DNA from: Silvania hatchlandensis
GTDB taxonomy: Bacteria; Pseudomonadota; Gammaproteobacteria; Enterobacterales; Enterobacteriaceae
Direction: 5' to 3'
DNA: 64,000 nucleotides
Assembly: GCF_025564065.1 (NCBI RefSeq)
Contig: NZ_JAMGZK010000055.1
Span: forward strand, 248,001-312,000
The notes under the pieces were generated by a model. The model was given only the letters and a program-made list of their open reading frames with translations. It ran no database searches and was not told where the DNA came from. A program made the translations under genes and the position numbers. Below are positions 18,124 to 27,651 of the stretch, piece by piece (the stretch's first letter is position 1; each line of letters opens with the position of its first letter).

Positions 18124-20979
18124 ATGCCGCTTTCTTCACAGTTACAGCAGCAGTGGCAGACGGTGTGTGAACGTCTGCCGGACGCATTGCCCGCCGCGTC
18201 ATTGAGCGAGCAGGCGCAGCAGATGTTGACCTTCAGCGACTTCGTGCAGGAGAGCGTCACCGCTCATCCTGAGTGGCTGGCGGAGCTTGACGCCTCGCCG
18301 CCCCAGGCGGACGAATGGCAGCACTATGCCCGGTGGCTCAACGATGCGCTGGTGGATGTTGGCGATGAAGCGGCGCTGATGCGCGTGCTGCGCCAGTTCC
18401 GCCGTCGGGTGATGGTACGCATCGCCTGGGCGCAGGCGCTGATGCTGGTCAGTGAAGAGAGCACCTTGCAGCAGCTCAGCCACCTTGCTGAAACCCTGAT
18501 TGTCACCGCCCGCGACTGGCTGTACACCGCCTGCTGTCGTGAGTGGGGCACACCGTGCAGCGACGAGGGCACTCCGCAGCCGCTGCTGATCTTAGGGATG
18601 GGCAAGCTCGGCGGTGGCGAGCTGAATTTCTCCTCGGATATCGATCTGATCTTTGCCTGGCCTGAGAAGGGCGCCACCCGCGGCGGACGTCGCGAGCTGG
18701 ATAACGCCCAGTTCTTTACCCGGCTGGGACAGCGGCTGATCAAAGCGTTGGATCAGCCGACTCAGGATGGCTTTGTTTATCGCGTGGATATGCGCCTGCG
18801 CCCGTTCGGCGACAGCGGTCCGCTGGTATTGAGCTTTGCCGCGCTGGAAGATTATTACCAGGAGCAGGGCCGCGACTGGGAACGCTATGCGATGGTCAAG
18901 GCGCGGATCATGGGCGATACCGATGACGTATATGCCAATGAGCTGCGGGCTATGCTGCGGCCGTTTGTGTTCCGCCGCTACATCGATTTCAGCGTGATCC
19001 AGTCCCTGCGTAATATGAAGGGCATGATTGCCCGCGAAGTGCGCCGCCGTGGCCTGAAAGATAACATCAAGCTGGGGGCGGGCGGGATCCGCGAGATCGA
19101 GTTTATCGTTCAGGTGTTCCAGCTTATTCGTGGCGGACGTGAGCCGTCGCTGCAATCCCGCTCCCTGCTGCCAACGCTGACCGCCATCGCTCAGCTTAAC
19201 CTGCTGCCGGAAGGGGATGCGCAGATTTTGCGCGAGGCTTACCTCTTTTTGCGTCGGCTGGAAAACCTGCTGCAAAGCATTAATGACGAACAAACCCAGA
19301 CCCTGCCGGGCGACGATCTCAATCGCGCCCGTCTGGCCTGGGGGATGCGCCTGGCCGACTGGCAGGCGCTGACCGAGGCGCTGGATAGCCATATGGCTGC
19401 GGTGCGACGTATTTTTAACGACCTGATCGGCGACGATGAGAGCGAATCTCAGGACGATGAGTTGTCTGAGCACTGGCGCGAGCTGTGGCAGGATGCGCTG
19501 CAGGAGGATGACACCACGCCGGTGCTGGCCCATCTCAGCGATGACGACCGCCATCGGGTGGTGGCGCTGATTGCCGATTTCCGCATGGAGCTCAACAAGC
19601 GGGCCATTGGCCCACGCGGACGCCAGGTGCTCGATCATCTGATGCCGCATCTGCTCAGCGATGTCTGTTCCCGTGCCGACGCCCCGGTGCCGCTGTCGCG
19701 CCTGACTCCGCTGCTGAGCGGCATCATTACCCGCACCACCTATCTGGAACTGTTGAGCGAATTCCCCGGTGCGCTGAAGCACCTGATTTCGCTTTGTGCC
19801 GCCTCGCCGATGGTGGCCAGTAAGCTGGCGCGCTATCCGCTTCTGCTGGATGAGCTGCTCGACCCCAACACCCTGTATCAGCCGACGGCGACCGACGCCT
19901 ACCGGGATGAACTGCGCCAGTATCTGCTGCGCGTGCCGGAAGAGGATGAAGAGCAACAGCTGGAGGCGCTGCGTCAGTTTAAGCAGGCGCAGATGCTGCG
20001 CGTGGCGGCTGCCGACATCGCGGAAACCCTGCCGGTAATGAAAGTGAGCGATCACTTAACCTGGCTGGCAGAAGCGATTATCGATGCGGTTGTGCATCAG
20101 GCGTGGATGCAGATGGTGGCGCGCTACGGACAACCGAAGCATCTGACCGATCGCGAAGGCCGCGGCTTTGCAGTGGTGGGTTATGGCAAGCTGGGGGGTT
20201 GGGAGCTGGGTTACAGCTCCGATCTGGATCTGATTTTCCTTCACGACTGCCCGGTAGACGTGATGACCGACGGTGAGCGTGAAATCGACGGGCGCCAGTT
20301 CTACCTGCGCCTCGCCCAGCGCATTATGCATCTGTTCAGCACCCGCACTTCATCCGGCATTCTGTATGAAGTGGATGCCCGGCTGCGTCCGTCCGGAGCG
20401 GCAGGGATGTTAGTTACCTCTACCGACTCGTTCGCCGACTATCAGCAGAACGAAGCCTGGACCTGGGAACATCAGGCGCTGGTGCGCGCCCGCGTGGTGT
20501 ATGGCGATCCGCAGCTGAAAGCCCAGTTCGACACCATACGCCGCGATGTGTTGACCGCCCCGCGCGAGGGTGGGCCTCTGCAAATCGAGGTACGGGAGAT
20601 GCGTGAAAAAATGCGCGCCCATCTCGGTAACAAGCACAAGGATCGCTTTGATATCAAAGCCGATGAAGGCGGTATCACCGACATTGAATTTATCACCCAG
20701 TATCTGGTGCTGAACCACGCCCACGATAAGCCGAAGCTGACCCGTTGGTCGGATAACGTGCGCATTCTGGAACTGCTGGCGCAAAACGACATTATGGACG
20801 AGCACGAAGCGCAGGCGTTAACCCGCGCTTACACCACGCTGCGCGATGAGCTGCACCATCTGGCCCTGCAGGAACAGCCCGGTCATCTACCGCTGAGCTG
20901 CTTTGAGCAAGAGCGAGAGCTGGTGCGGGCCTGCTGGCAGAAGTGGCTGGTGGAACCGTGCGTAACAAAACAAGTGTGA
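18124..20979 (+). CDS. glnE: Glutamine synthetase adenylyltransferase / adenylyl-removing enzyme
   Basis: 951 residues, like E. coli GlnE. It is bifunctional: the N-terminal domain removes AMP from glutamine synthetase and the C-terminal domain adds it, in response to PII state and glutamine. Each half has a nucleotidyltransferase motif: [20 protein letters not shown] at about 159-178 and [20 protein letters not shown] at about 686-705, both keeping the DxD pair. The family's linker and both GlnD PII-uridylyltransferase-like helical parts are present. It follows ygiF closely and is 40 bases ahead of hldE. Confidence 0.97.
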   Translation: MPLSSQLQQQWQTVCERLPDALPAASLSEQAQQMLTFSDFVQESVTAHPEWLAELDASPPQADEWQHYARWLNDALVDVGDEAALMRVLRQFRRRVMVRIAWAQALMLVSEESTLQQLSHLAETLIVTARDWLYTACCREWGTPCSDEGTPQPLLILGMGKLGGGELNFSSDIDLIFAWPEKGATRGGRRELDNAQFFTRLGQRLIKALDQPTQDGFVYRVDMRLRPFGDSGPLVLSFAALEDYYQEQGRDWERYAMVKARIMGDTDDVYANELRAMLRPFVFRRYIDFSVIQSLRNMKGMIAREVRRRGLKDNIKLGAGGIREIEFIVQVFQLIRGGREPSLQSRSLLPTLTAIAQLNLLPEGDAQILREAYLFLRRLENLLQSINDEQTQTLPGDDLNRARLAWGMRLADWQALTEALDSHMAAVRRIFNDLIGDDESESQDDELSEHWRELWQDALQEDDTTPVLAHLSDDDRHRVVALIADFRMELNKRAIGPRGRQVLDHLMPHLLSDVCSRADAPVPLSRLTPLLSGIITRTTYLELLSEFPGALKHLISLCAASPMVASKLARYPLLLDELLDPNTLYQPTATDAYRDELRQYLLRVPEEDEEQQLEALRQFKQAQMLRVAAADIAETLPVMKVSDHLTWLAEAIIDAVVHQAWMQMVARYGQPKHLTDREGRGFAVVGYGKLGGWELGYSSDLDLIFLHDCPVDVMTDGEREIDGRQFYLRLAQRIMHLFSTRTSSGILYEVDARLRPSGAAGMLVTSTDSFADYQQNEAWTWEHQALVRARVVYGDPQLKAQFDTIRRDVLTAPREGGPLQIEVREMREKMRAHLGNKHKDRFDIKADEGGITDIEFITQYLVLNHAHDKPKLTRWSDNVRILELLAQNDIMDEHEAQALTRAYTTLRDELHHLALQEQPGHLPLSCFEQERELVRACWQKWLVEPCVTKQV

Positions 20980-21019
20980 TATTATCGCGCGCAAATTGTG
21001 AATCTTTCTGGAGTCAGGA

Positions 21020-22450
21020 ATGAAAGTAACACTGCCAGAGTTTGAACGTGCTGGAGTTATGGTGGTTGGCGATGTGATGCTGGATCGCTACTGGTATGGG
21101 CCGACCAGCCGCATTTCCCCGGAAGCACCGGTCCCGGTGGTGAAGGTGGATACCATTGAAGAGCGCCCTGGCGGCGCGGCAAATGTGGCGATGAACATTG
21201 CTTCCCTCGGCGCGCATTCACGCCTGGTGGGGCTGACCGGTATCGACGATGCGGCGCGTGCGTTGAGCAAGACGCTGGCGGATGTGAACGTTAAATGTGA
21301 CTTCGTCTCCGTGCCGACGCACCCGACCATCACCAAGCTGCGCGTGCTTTCGCGTAACCAGCAGCTGATCCGCCTCGACTTTGAAGAAGGATTTGAGGGC
21401 GTTGATCCCGAGCCGCTGCACGAGCGCATCAGCCACGCGCTGAGCAATATCGGCGCGCTGGTACTCTCCGACTACGCGAAAGGGGCGCTGGCGAGCGTCC
21501 AGCAGATGATTAAGCTGGCGCGTGATGCAGGTGTTCCGGTGCTGATCGACCCGAAAGGCACCGACTTTGAACGCTATCGCGGAGCAACGCTGCTGACGCC
21601 AAACCTGTCTGAGTTTGAAGCGGTGGCCGGCAAATGCAAAACCGAAGAAGAGATTGTCGAGCGCGGCATGAAAATCATCGCCGATTTTGACTTCTCCGCG
21701 CTGCTGGTAACCCGCTCCGAGCAGGGGATGACCCTGTTACAGCCGGGTAAAGCGCCACTGCATATGCCAACTCAGGCGCAGGAAGTGTATGACGTCACCG
21801 GTGCGGGCGACACGGTAATTGGCGTGCTGGCGGCAACGCTGGCGGCGGGCAACTCGCTGGAAGAGGCCTGCTACTTTGCCAACGCTGCCGCAGGTGTGGT
21901 GGTCGGCAAACTCGGTACGTCGACCGTTTCGCCAATCGAACTGGAAAACGCGGTGCGCGGTCGTGCCGATACCGGGTTTGGCGTGATGAGCGAAGCTGAA
22001 CTGAAAGTGGCGGTAGCTGCTGCGCGCAAGCGTGGTGAAAAAGTGGTGATGACCAACGGCGTATTCGACATTCTGCACGCGGGCCATGTTTCCTATCTGG
22101 CCAATGCCCGCAAGCTGGGCGATCGCCTGATTGTAGCCGTCAACAGCGATGCCTCGACCAAACGCCTGAAAGGCGAAACCCGCCCGGTGAACCCGCTTGA
22201 GCAGCGTATGATCGTGCTCGGCGCGCTGGAAGCCGTGGACTGGGTCGTCTCGTTTGAGGAAGATACCCCGCAGCGCCTGATCGCCGGGATCCTGCCGGAT
22301 CTGTTGGTGAAAGGCGGTGACTATAAGCCTGAGCAAATCGCAGGCAGCGAAGAGGTGTGGGCCAACGGCGGTGAAGTGATGGTGCTCAACTTTGAGGACG
22401 GGTGTTCGACCACCAACATCATTAAGAAGATCCAGAAAGACAATCAATAA
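21020..22450 (+). CDS. hldE: Bifunctional heptose kinase / heptose-1-phosphate adenylyltransferase
   Basis: 476 residues. It makes ADP-D-glycero-beta-D-manno-heptose for the LPS inner core. The N-terminal ribokinase-type domain phosphorylates heptose-7-phosphate at C1 ([10 protein letters not shown] near the substrate site, [11 protein letters not shown] as the catalytic loop). The C-terminal nucleotidyltransferase (from about 340) has the [13 protein letters not shown] motif with HxGH. The RBS is GGAGTCAGGA. It is the third gene of a ygiF-glnE-hldE run and ends at a terminator shared with ubiK. Confidence 0.97.
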   Translation: MKVTLPEFERAGVMVVGDVMLDRYWYGPTSRISPEAPVPVVKVDTIEERPGGAANVAMNIASLGAHSRLVGLTGIDDAARALSKTLADVNVKCDFVSVPTHPTITKLRVLSRNQQLIRLDFEEGFEGVDPEPLHERISHALSNIGALVLSDYAKGALASVQQMIKLARDAGVPVLIDPKGTDFERYRGATLLTPNLSEFEAVAGKCKTEEEIVERGMKIIADFDFSALLVTRSEQGMTLLQPGKAPLHMPTQAQEVYDVTGAGDTVIGVLAATLAAGNSLEEACYFANAAAGVVVGKLGTSTVSPIELENAVRGRADTGFGVMSEAELKVAVAAARKRGEKVVMTNGVFDILHAGHVSYLANARKLGDRLIVAVNSDASTKRLKGETRPVNPLEQRMIVLGALEAVDWVVSFEEDTPQRLIAGILPDLLVKGGDYKPEQIAGSEEVWANGGEVMVLNFEDGCSTTNIIKKIQKDNQ

Positions 22451-22461
22451 TTCTGGTGAAT

Positions 22462-22490
22462 AAAAAACGGGCCATCTGGCCCGTTTTTTT
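22462..22490 (+). terminator. Bidirectional terminator between hldE and ubiK
   Basis: ACGGGCCA and TGGCCCGT form the stem around a two-base loop, with A6 before and T7 after, serving hldE on plus and ubiK on minus. The run of T overlaps the ubiK stop. Confidence 0.9.
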
Positions 22491-22785
22491 AATCCTGCGT
22501 ATCTACCGGCGGGATTGCAGGTGCCGGTTTAACTTCTTCAACGGCATTGCGGTTTTCCAGCTCGGTCAGACGCTGTTCCAGCAGGGCGATTTTTTCGCGG
22601 GTGCGCAGCAGCACCTGAGTCTGCACGTCAAACTCTTCACGGCTCACCAGATCCAGACGCATCAGCTGTGTCTGCAGCACCTGACGGATTTTCTTCTCAA
22701 CGTCATCACCAAATTCACGCACGCCTTTTGGCATTGATTCATGAACCTGACGGGCAAGTTGTTCAATTTTTTTCGGGTCGATCAT
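22489..22785 (-). CDS. ubiK: Ubiquinone biosynthesis accessory factor UbiK
   Basis: 98 residues (formerly yqiC, a BMFP family member). It binds UbiJ and helps the soluble Ubi complex make coenzyme Q under oxygen. An N-terminal amphipathic helix region ([19 protein letters not shown]) is followed by the [20 protein letters not shown] segment and a coiled coil (LEQRLTELE), then a proline-rich tail. In E. coli this gene is separated from hldE by yqiG-K and ygiL; here only a terminator lies between them. Confidence 0.95.
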   Translation of the reverse strand: MIDPKKIEQLARQVHESMPKGVREFGDDVEKKIRQVLQTQLMRLDLVSREEFDVQTQVLLRTREKIALLEQRLTELENRNAVEEVKPAPAIPPVDTQD

Positions 22786-22912
22786 CGTAGTTCCCTCAAA
22801 GAAAAGGTAATAACGACCATTGTAGCGCGTTACGGGGATCCTTAAACCACAATTGTGTGATGCTTAAGCGTTGCCGAACATAATCATTAGCGTTATAGTT
22901 ATTTCGCTTATT

Positions 22913-23055
22913 CTCAGGGCGGGGCGAAATTCCCCACCGGCGGTAAATCAACCTTGCGTTGAAAGCCCGCGAGCGCTTTGGGTGCAAACTCAAAGGTCAG
23001 CAGATCCGGTGTAATTCCGGGGCCGACGGTTAAAGTCCGGATGGGAGAGAGTAAC
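22913..23055 (+). promoter_or_regulatory. FMN riboswitch (RFN element, SroG)
   Basis: The conserved RFN blocks are all present in order: TCAGGGCGGGGCGAAATTCC, CCACCGGCGGTAAATC, AGCCCGCGAGCG, CAGCAGATCCGGTG, AATTCCGGGGCCGACGGT and AAGTCCGGATGGGAGAG. It sits 106 bases before ribB, in the same place as the E. coli ribB leader (the SroG RNA). FMN binding should lower ribB expression. It covers most of the 375-base gap between ubiK and ribB. Confidence 0.97.
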
Positions 23056-23092
23056 GAACCAGTCGGGCGAGGCCCGCTCACGTTATTTTTTT
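23052..23092 (+). terminator. Candidate expression-platform hairpin of the ribB riboswitch
   Basis: TAACG (23052-23056) pairs with CGTTA (23081-23085) around an inner CGGGC/GCCCG stem, followed by seven T. It overlaps the final bases of the aptamer, so FMN binding could switch it. This is my folding by eye; in E. coli the control also involves the Shine-Dalgarno site and Rho. Confidence 0.55.
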
Positions 23093-23160
23093 GCCGTACT
23101 ACGGCGCTCCTAAGACTGCCCTGATTCTGGTAACCATAATTTTAATGAGGTTTTTTTACC

Positions 23161-23814
23161 ATGAATCAGACGCTCCTTTCCTCTTTCGGTACCTCTGCTG
23201 ACCGTGTTGAACACGCGCTTGCTGCGCTTCGCGAAGGTCGCGGTGTAATGGTGCTTGACGATGAAGACCGTGAAAACGAAGGCGATATGATTTTCGCCGC
23301 CGAAACCATGACCGTTGAGCAGATGGCGCTGACCATCCGTCACGGCAGTGGTATTGTTTGCCTGTGTATTACCGAAGATCGCCGCAAACAGCTGGAACTG
23401 CCCATGATGGTAGAGAACAACACCAGCGCGTACGGCACCGGTTTTACCGTAACTATCGAAGCCGCCAGCGGCGTAACCACCGGTGTTTCTGCCGCTGACC
23501 GCGTCACCACCGTGCGTGCCGCGATTGCCGATGGTGCAAAACCATCTGACCTGAATCGTCCGGGCCACGTGTTCCCGCTGCGCGCGCAGCCGGGCGGCGT
23601 TCTGACTCGCGGCGGTCACACCGAAGCGACTATCGACCTGGTCACGCTTGCAGGTTTCAAGCCAGCCGGTGTGCTGTGTGAACTGACCAATGATGATGGC
23701 TCTATGGCGCGCGCGCCGGAGTGCATCGAGTTTGCCGGCAAGCACAATATGGCTGTGGTGACGATTGAAGATCTGGTGGCTTACCGCCAGGCTCACGAGC
23801 GCAAAGCCAGCTGA
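23161..23814 (+). CDS. ribB: 3,4-dihydroxy-2-butanone 4-phosphate synthase
   Basis: 217 residues, as in E. coli. It converts ribulose 5-phosphate to 3,4-dihydroxy-2-butanone 4-phosphate and formate, one of the two precursors of riboflavin. The metal-binding segment [11 protein letters not shown] (about 33-43) and the HTEATIDL motif are intact. There is no fused RibA domain. The RBS is AATGAGG. It is controlled by the FMN riboswitch just upstream and ends at a terminator shared with zupT. Confidence 0.98.
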   Translation: MNQTLLSSFGTSADRVEHALAALREGRGVMVLDDEDRENEGDMIFAAETMTVEQMALTIRHGSGIVCLCITEDRRKQLELPMMVENNTSAYGTGFTVTIEAASGVTTGVSAADRVTTVRAAIADGAKPSDLNRPGHVFPLRAQPGGVLTRGGHTEATIDLVTLAGFKPAGVLCELTNDDGSMARAPECIEFAGKHNMAVVTIEDLVAYRQAHERKAS

Positions 23815-23823
23815 TAACGAATC

Positions 23824-23857
23824 AAAAAAAACGCCGGGTTATCCCGGCGTTTTTTTT
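23824..23857 (+). terminator. Bidirectional terminator between ribB and zupT
   Basis: ACGCCGGG (23831-23838) pairs with CCCGGCGT (23843-23850) around TTAT, with A7 upstream and T7 downstream. It overlaps the first bases of the zupT stop. Confidence 0.9.
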
Positions 23858-24626
23858 AGCCTATACCTGCCGTCTGGAGCAGAACCAGACTCAACCCCAT
23901 GACCGACATCCCGCACAGCACCCCGTAGCTAGGGTTGTTATTGGGATCAATCTCTTTGGCCAACGGCATCAGTTCATCGACCGACAGCGCCACCATAATT
24001 CCGGCCACGGCCGCCATAATGGCTGCCATCACCACCGGTGAAACAAGGCTACCCAGAATCAACCACGCCAGCACCCCGCCGAGGATCTCCGCCATACCGG
24101 ATATCCCCGCCCAGAATACAGCTTTACGCTTTGAGCCGGTGGCCGCATAAATCGGGCCCGCAACCGCCAGTCCTTCAGGAATATTGTGCAGCGCCACCGC
24201 CAGCGCAATACCGAACCCTAACTCCAGATTATTGCTGGCCGTCACGTAGGTGGCGACGCCTTCAGGGAAGTTATGCAGGCTGATGCCCAGCGTCAGCAGA
24301 AGCGCGGTACGCTTGAGATTGGGTAACGGCTGCGCCCCTTTTTGCATCAGATCCTGGGGATGCGCGTGGGGTAACATTCTGTCCAGCGCAAAGTAGCCCA
24401 GCAGGCCGACCACGAACATGCCGTAGCCCAGCACCGGCGACATGCCTTCAGTGCCGAGAGCTGCAGGCAGCATCTCCATCAGGGAGATGAGCAGCATAAT
24501 ACCGGCGGCAAAGCCGAGGGAAAACGCCAGCAGGCGGTTAGAGGGCTTTTGGCCCAGCACGCCGAGTATCGCGCCAATAAAGGTGGCGGCGCCGGCAAGA
24601 ATAGTCAGAGTCAGAGGAACTGACAT
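23856..24626 (-). CDS. zupT: Zinc/divalent metal transporter ZupT (ZIP family)
   Basis: 256 residues (E. coli 257). An inner-membrane importer with broad specificity for Zn, Fe, Mn and Co. About eight hydrophobic segments are visible, and the two ZIP signature helices [11 protein letters not shown] and [11 protein letters not shown] carry the metal-binding His and Glu. The start at 24626 follows AGGAGAGGTGA. A strong Fur-like box lies 15 bases upstream of the start, which would make it iron-repressed. It is transcribed away from ygiD. Confidence 0.96.
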   Translation of the reverse strand: MSVPLTLTILAGAATFIGAILGVLGQKPSNRLLAFSLGFAAGIMLLISLMEMLPAALGTEGMSPVLGYGMFVVGLLGYFALDRMLPHAHPQDLMQKGAQPLPNLKRTALLLTLGISLHNFPEGVATYVTASNNLELGFGIALAVALHNIPEGLAVAGPIYAATGSKRKAVFWAGISGMAEILGGVLAWLILGSLVSPVVMAAIMAAVAGIMVALSVDELMPLAKEIDPNNNPSYGVLCGMSVMGLSLVLLQTAGIG

Positions 24627-24640
24627 TCACCTCTCCTTAT

Positions 24641-24659
24641 GATAATGATTCTCATTAAT
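24641..24659 (-). promoter_or_regulatory. Fur-like box upstream of zupT
   Basis: GATAATGATTCTCATTAAT matches the 19-bp Fur consensus GATAATGATAATCATTATC at 15 positions. It lies immediately before the zupT start within the expected promoter. Match is seen directly; Fur binding is inferred. Confidence 0.7.
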
Positions 24660-24822
24660 ATTAAGGGCTAAACTCGCGCAAAGCGAGAGGGTATAGTCGC
24701 CTTTACAGAACCCTTACATTCAAATTTCCTGATGATCTTCATCATGGTTATCTGAGTTCATCTTAACCAGATAGCAGGTAAGGTAAAGCAATCAAATCGA
24801 CATCTTGTGTAAGGATATCATC

Positions 24823-25611
24823 ATGACTTCTTCTCGTATGCCAGCGCTGTTTTTGGGTCATGGTAGCCCAATGAATGTGCTGGAAGATAATGTCTACACC
24901 CGCGCCTGGCGTCATCTGGGAGAGACGTTGCCGCGTCCGAAAGCAATCGTGGTGGTGTCGGCACACTGGTTTACCCGTGGCACGGGTGTTACCGCGATGG
25001 AAACCCCGAAAACGATTCATGACTTTGGCGGCTTCCCACAGGCGTTGTACGACACGCACTATCCGGCACCCGGCTCACCGGCGCTGGCGCAGCAGCTGGT
25101 TGAACTGCTGGCACCAATCCCCGTCGCGCTGGATAAAGAGGCATGGGGTTTTGACCATGGCTCCTGGGGCGTGTTAATCAAAATGTATCCGGATGCTGAT
25201 ATCCCGATGGTACAGCTCAGCATCGACAGCACCAAACCGGCCGCCTGGCATTTAGAGATGGGCCGCAAGCTCGCCACCCTGCGTGATCAGGGCATTATGC
25301 TGGTGGCAAGCGGCAACGTGGTGCATAACCTGCGCACCGCCCGCTGGCACGGCGAAAGCACGCCGTATCCTTGGGCGACGTCGTTCAATGACTATGTGAA
25401 AGCGAACCTGAACTGGCAGGGGCCGACAGAGGAACACCCGCTGGTGAACTATCTGGATCACGAAGGCGGCTCGCTCTCAAACCCAACCGCAGAACATTTC
25501 CTGCCGCTGTTATACGTGCTGGGCGCGTGGGACGGTCAGGAGCCGATTACGACGCCGGTTGACGGCATCGAGATGGGCAGCTTGAGTATGTTGTCGGTTC
25601 AGGTGGGGTAA
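24823..25611 (+). CDS. ygiD: 4,5-DOPA-extradiol dioxygenase (LigB family)
   Basis: 262 residues. A zinc- or iron-dependent LigB-type dioxygenase; the E. coli protein cleaves L-DOPA to a betalamic acid precursor, but its physiological substrate is uncertain. The start is ATG 24823 (MTSSRMPALFLGHGS) with AAGGA 8 bases upstream; the frame runs 6 codons further. Metal-ligand motifs FLGHGSPMN (His13), VVSAHWF and GNVVHNLR are present. It is divergent from zupT and followed by a REP palindrome. Confidence 0.95.
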   Translation: MTSSRMPALFLGHGSPMNVLEDNVYTRAWRHLGETLPRPKAIVVVSAHWFTRGTGVTAMETPKTIHDFGGFPQALYDTHYPAPGSPALAQQLVELLAPIPVALDKEAWGFDHGSWGVLIKMYPDADIPMVQLSIDSTKPAAWHLEMGRKLATLRDQGIMLVASGNVVHNLRTARWHGESTPYPWATSFNDYVKANLNWQGPTEEHPLVNYLDHEGGSLSNPTAEHFLPLLYVLGAWDGQEPITTPVDGIEMGSLSMLSVQVG

Positions 25612-25614
25612 TCA

Positions 25615-25645
25615 GTGCCGGGTAGGCGAAGCCGCTACCCGGCAC
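25615..25645. repeat. REP-type palindrome after ygiD
   Basis: GTGCCGGGTAG and CTACCCGGCAC form an almost uninterrupted hairpin with a GCGAAGCCG centre. It lies in the convergent gap between ygiD and ygiC and belongs to the REP family seen at four other places in the window. Confidence 0.85.
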
Positions 25646-25651
25646 AGCATA

Positions 25652-26812
25652 CTATTCCACAAAAATATGCGGATAGAAGCGGGACAGATCCTGGGTGATC
25701 AGCGCGCGATCTTCGCGAATGCCAATCCCGGCTGGCTGATCGTTGATTAGCCAGCTGCCGATCAGCACATAGCTGTCGCCAAACTTCGGCAGGGGATAAA
25801 ACTCCTGAACGATCATGCCTTCTTCGCCGTATGGACCTTCGGCTGCTTCCAGGGTTTTGCCGTTTTCAATGATTGAAACGTTGGCCCCTTCACGGGAGAA
25901 GATCGGCTTAATGACGTATTTATCCATCTGCGGATGATCGTCTTCGGCGAAATACGCGGCCAGCAGGTTAGGATGGTTCGGGAACATTTCCCACAGCATC
26001 GGCAGCAGCGCTTTGTTAGAGATGATGCTCTTCCAGGCCGGTTCCAGCCAGCGTACGCCCGCGTCTTCCAGTTTGGTCGAGAACACCTCACGCAGCATGT
26101 ATTCCCACGGATAGAGCTTGAACAGGTTGCTGATGACCTGATCCTGCGTATCCGTGAACTGGCCGCGCTCGCCTAAACCGATATCTTCGATATACAAAAA
26201 TTCAGTCGCGACTTCAGCTTCTGCCGCGCAATCCTGCAGATACTGTACCGTGCCACGATCTTCAACCGTGTCGCGGCAGCAGGCAAGATGCAGCAGATTA
26301 AAACCGTGATGCTCACGCAGCTCGGCGAAACGCTCGATCAGCTTTTCCTGCAGGCTGTTGAACTGGTCGCTGCCTTCCGGCAGGTTGCCCGCCGCGACCT
26401 GATCTTCCAGCCAGATGTACTGAAAGAACGCTGCTTCATACAACGAGGTTGGCGTATCAGCGTTATTTTCCAGCATCTTAGGATTGCCCACGCCATCCCA
26501 TGCCAGATCGAGGCGCGAATATAACGAAGGCTGCTGGGTTTGCCAGGAGTGACGCACAAAGCCCCAGGTGTGTTTCGGGATGCGGAATTTGGCCATCAGC
26601 TCGTCGCTGGCGATCACTTTCTCAACCACTTTCAGGCACATCTGGTGCAGTTCTGCCGTCACCTCTTCCAGTTTTTCAACCTGGTCGAGTGTCAGCTTGT
26701 AGTAGGCATCTTCACACCAGTACGGCTCGCCGTACATGGTGTGGAAGTTAAAACCATATTCGGTGGCTTTTTCGCGCCAGTCCGGGCGCTCAACAATACT
26801 GACTCGTTCCAT
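25652..26812 (-). CDS. ygiC: ATP-grasp glutathionylspermidine synthase-like protein YgiC
   Basis: 386 residues, as in E. coli. It resembles the synthetase half of glutathionylspermidine synthase/amidase (ATP-grasp, forming an amide bond), without the amidase half. The nucleotide-binding segments are [11 protein letters not shown] and the following [16 protein letters not shown]; the acidic metal site lies in [10 protein letters not shown]. The true substrate is not known. It starts 3 bases after the ygiB stop, forming a tolC-linked ygiB-ygiC operon. The E. coli pair is associated with tolC and envelope stress. Confidence 0.93.
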   Translation of the reverse strand: MERVSIVERPDWREKATEYGFNFHTMYGEPYWCEDAYYKLTLDQVEKLEEVTAELHQMCLKVVEKVIASDELMAKFRIPKHTWGFVRHSWQTQQPSLYSRLDLAWDGVGNPKMLENNADTPTSLYEAAFFQYIWLEDQVAAGNLPEGSDQFNSLQEKLIERFAELREHHGFNLLHLACCRDTVEDRGTVQYLQDCAAEAEVATEFLYIEDIGLGERGQFTDTQDQVISNLFKLYPWEYMLREVFSTKLEDAGVRWLEPAWKSIISNKALLPMLWEMFPNHPNLLAAYFAEDDHPQMDKYVIKPIFSREGANVSIIENGKTLEAAEGPYGEEGMIVQEFYPLPKFGDSYVLIGSWLINDQPAGIGIREDRALITQDLSRFYPHIFVE

Positions 26813-26814
26813 TA

Positions 26815-27486
26815 TCAGCCGCCCATTGAGCGCGTTGAGGTGCCTGCCGCGCTGCGCTGCATGGTGCTCTGTTTAGCTACAGAGTCGCCAAACCCGCCGC
26901 GGGTGACGGTGCTGGTGGTGGCCGGTTTTGGCGCCATCGCCGTTTTCGGGACGTTCATGGTGCGGCCTGGCTGGGCAGCGCCGTAGCCTTTGCCGCCAGC
27001 ATCAGTGTACTGACCGTAAGCCGGGCTGGATGGGTTTTTAGAACTGAACAACGGCTGCTGCTTATAGCCCGCGCCGCCGCCCATCATGCGGCCCATCATG
27101 TAACCGGCCATCAGTGGCATCCAGAAGCTGCCGCTGGATTGCGCCTGCGCCTGGTTTTCCGGCGCGGTACCGGCCTGAGCCGGGGCTGGTGCCTGCTGGC
27201 ACTGGCCTTCGCCGAACTCTGCCACACAGTCTTCACGGCTGGCGTATTTCGGCGCGGTACGTTCCGCTTCCTTCATGGCGTTGTTGTAAGCCGTGGTACA
27301 TTCCGCGCTTTTACCGGTGGCGGCAGAACAGTCATCGGCATTCTGATAGAGCGAAACTGTTTCGTCGCTTTGTTCACAGCCTGCCAGCATAAAGACGGCA
27401 GTGAATGCCAGCGCAACAGGAGTGAGGTGACGCGCGTTCCAGCTTTTGCGGAACGAAGCGTGATTAATCGTTTTTGTCCGTTTCAT
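26815..27486 (-). CDS. ygiB: DUF1190 lipoprotein-like protein YgiB
   Basis: 223 residues, matching E. coli YgiB. The start is at 27486 ([12 protein letters not shown]); the frame is open 44 codons upstream without homology. A long basic N-region and hydrophobic segment end at FMLAGC, a lipobox with Cys37, so it is probably a lipoprotein. A cysteine-rich segment ([26 protein letters not shown]) and a glycine/methionine-rich region ([11 protein letters not shown]) follow. Function is unknown. It lies between tolC and ygiC on the minus strand, so expression may follow tolC. Confidence 0.92.
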   Translation of the reverse strand: MKRTKTINHASFRKSWNARHLTPVALAFTAVFMLAGCEQSDETVSLYQNADDCSAATGKSAECTTAYNNAMKEAERTAPKYASREDCVAEFGEGQCQQAPAPAQAGTAPENQAQAQSSGSFWMPLMAGYMMGRMMGGGAGYKQQPLFSSKNPSSPAYGQYTDAGGKGYGAAQPGRTMNVPKTAMAPKPATTSTVTRGGFGDSVAKQSTMQRSAAGTSTRSMGG

Positions 27487-27616
27487 TTTTGTCTTCCAGG
27501 ACCCAGTGGTAGAACGTAGAAAATTACGCTCAGAATAGAGGATAGGTGGTCGAAATTGAAGCGATGGGGGCAAAACAGGGGGATATTTACGTTGGCTTAC
27601 GTTTTTTTGTCGATTC

Positions 27617-27645
27617 AACCCGGTCTGGCGAAACCAGACCGGGTT
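27617..27645. other. Strong hairpin between tolC and ygiB
   Basis: AACCCGGTCTGG (27617-27628) and CCAGACCGGGTT (27634-27645) form a perfect 12-bp stem with loop CGAAA. No T run follows directly on either strand, so it may be a weak terminator, an mRNA-stabilising structure behind tolC, or a repeat. Confidence 0.6.
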
Positions 27646-27651
27646 GTGACA

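Noticed and set aside
18592..20055. 487-residue minus-strand frame
   Set aside because: Antisense to glnE, which has both nucleotidyltransferase motifs.
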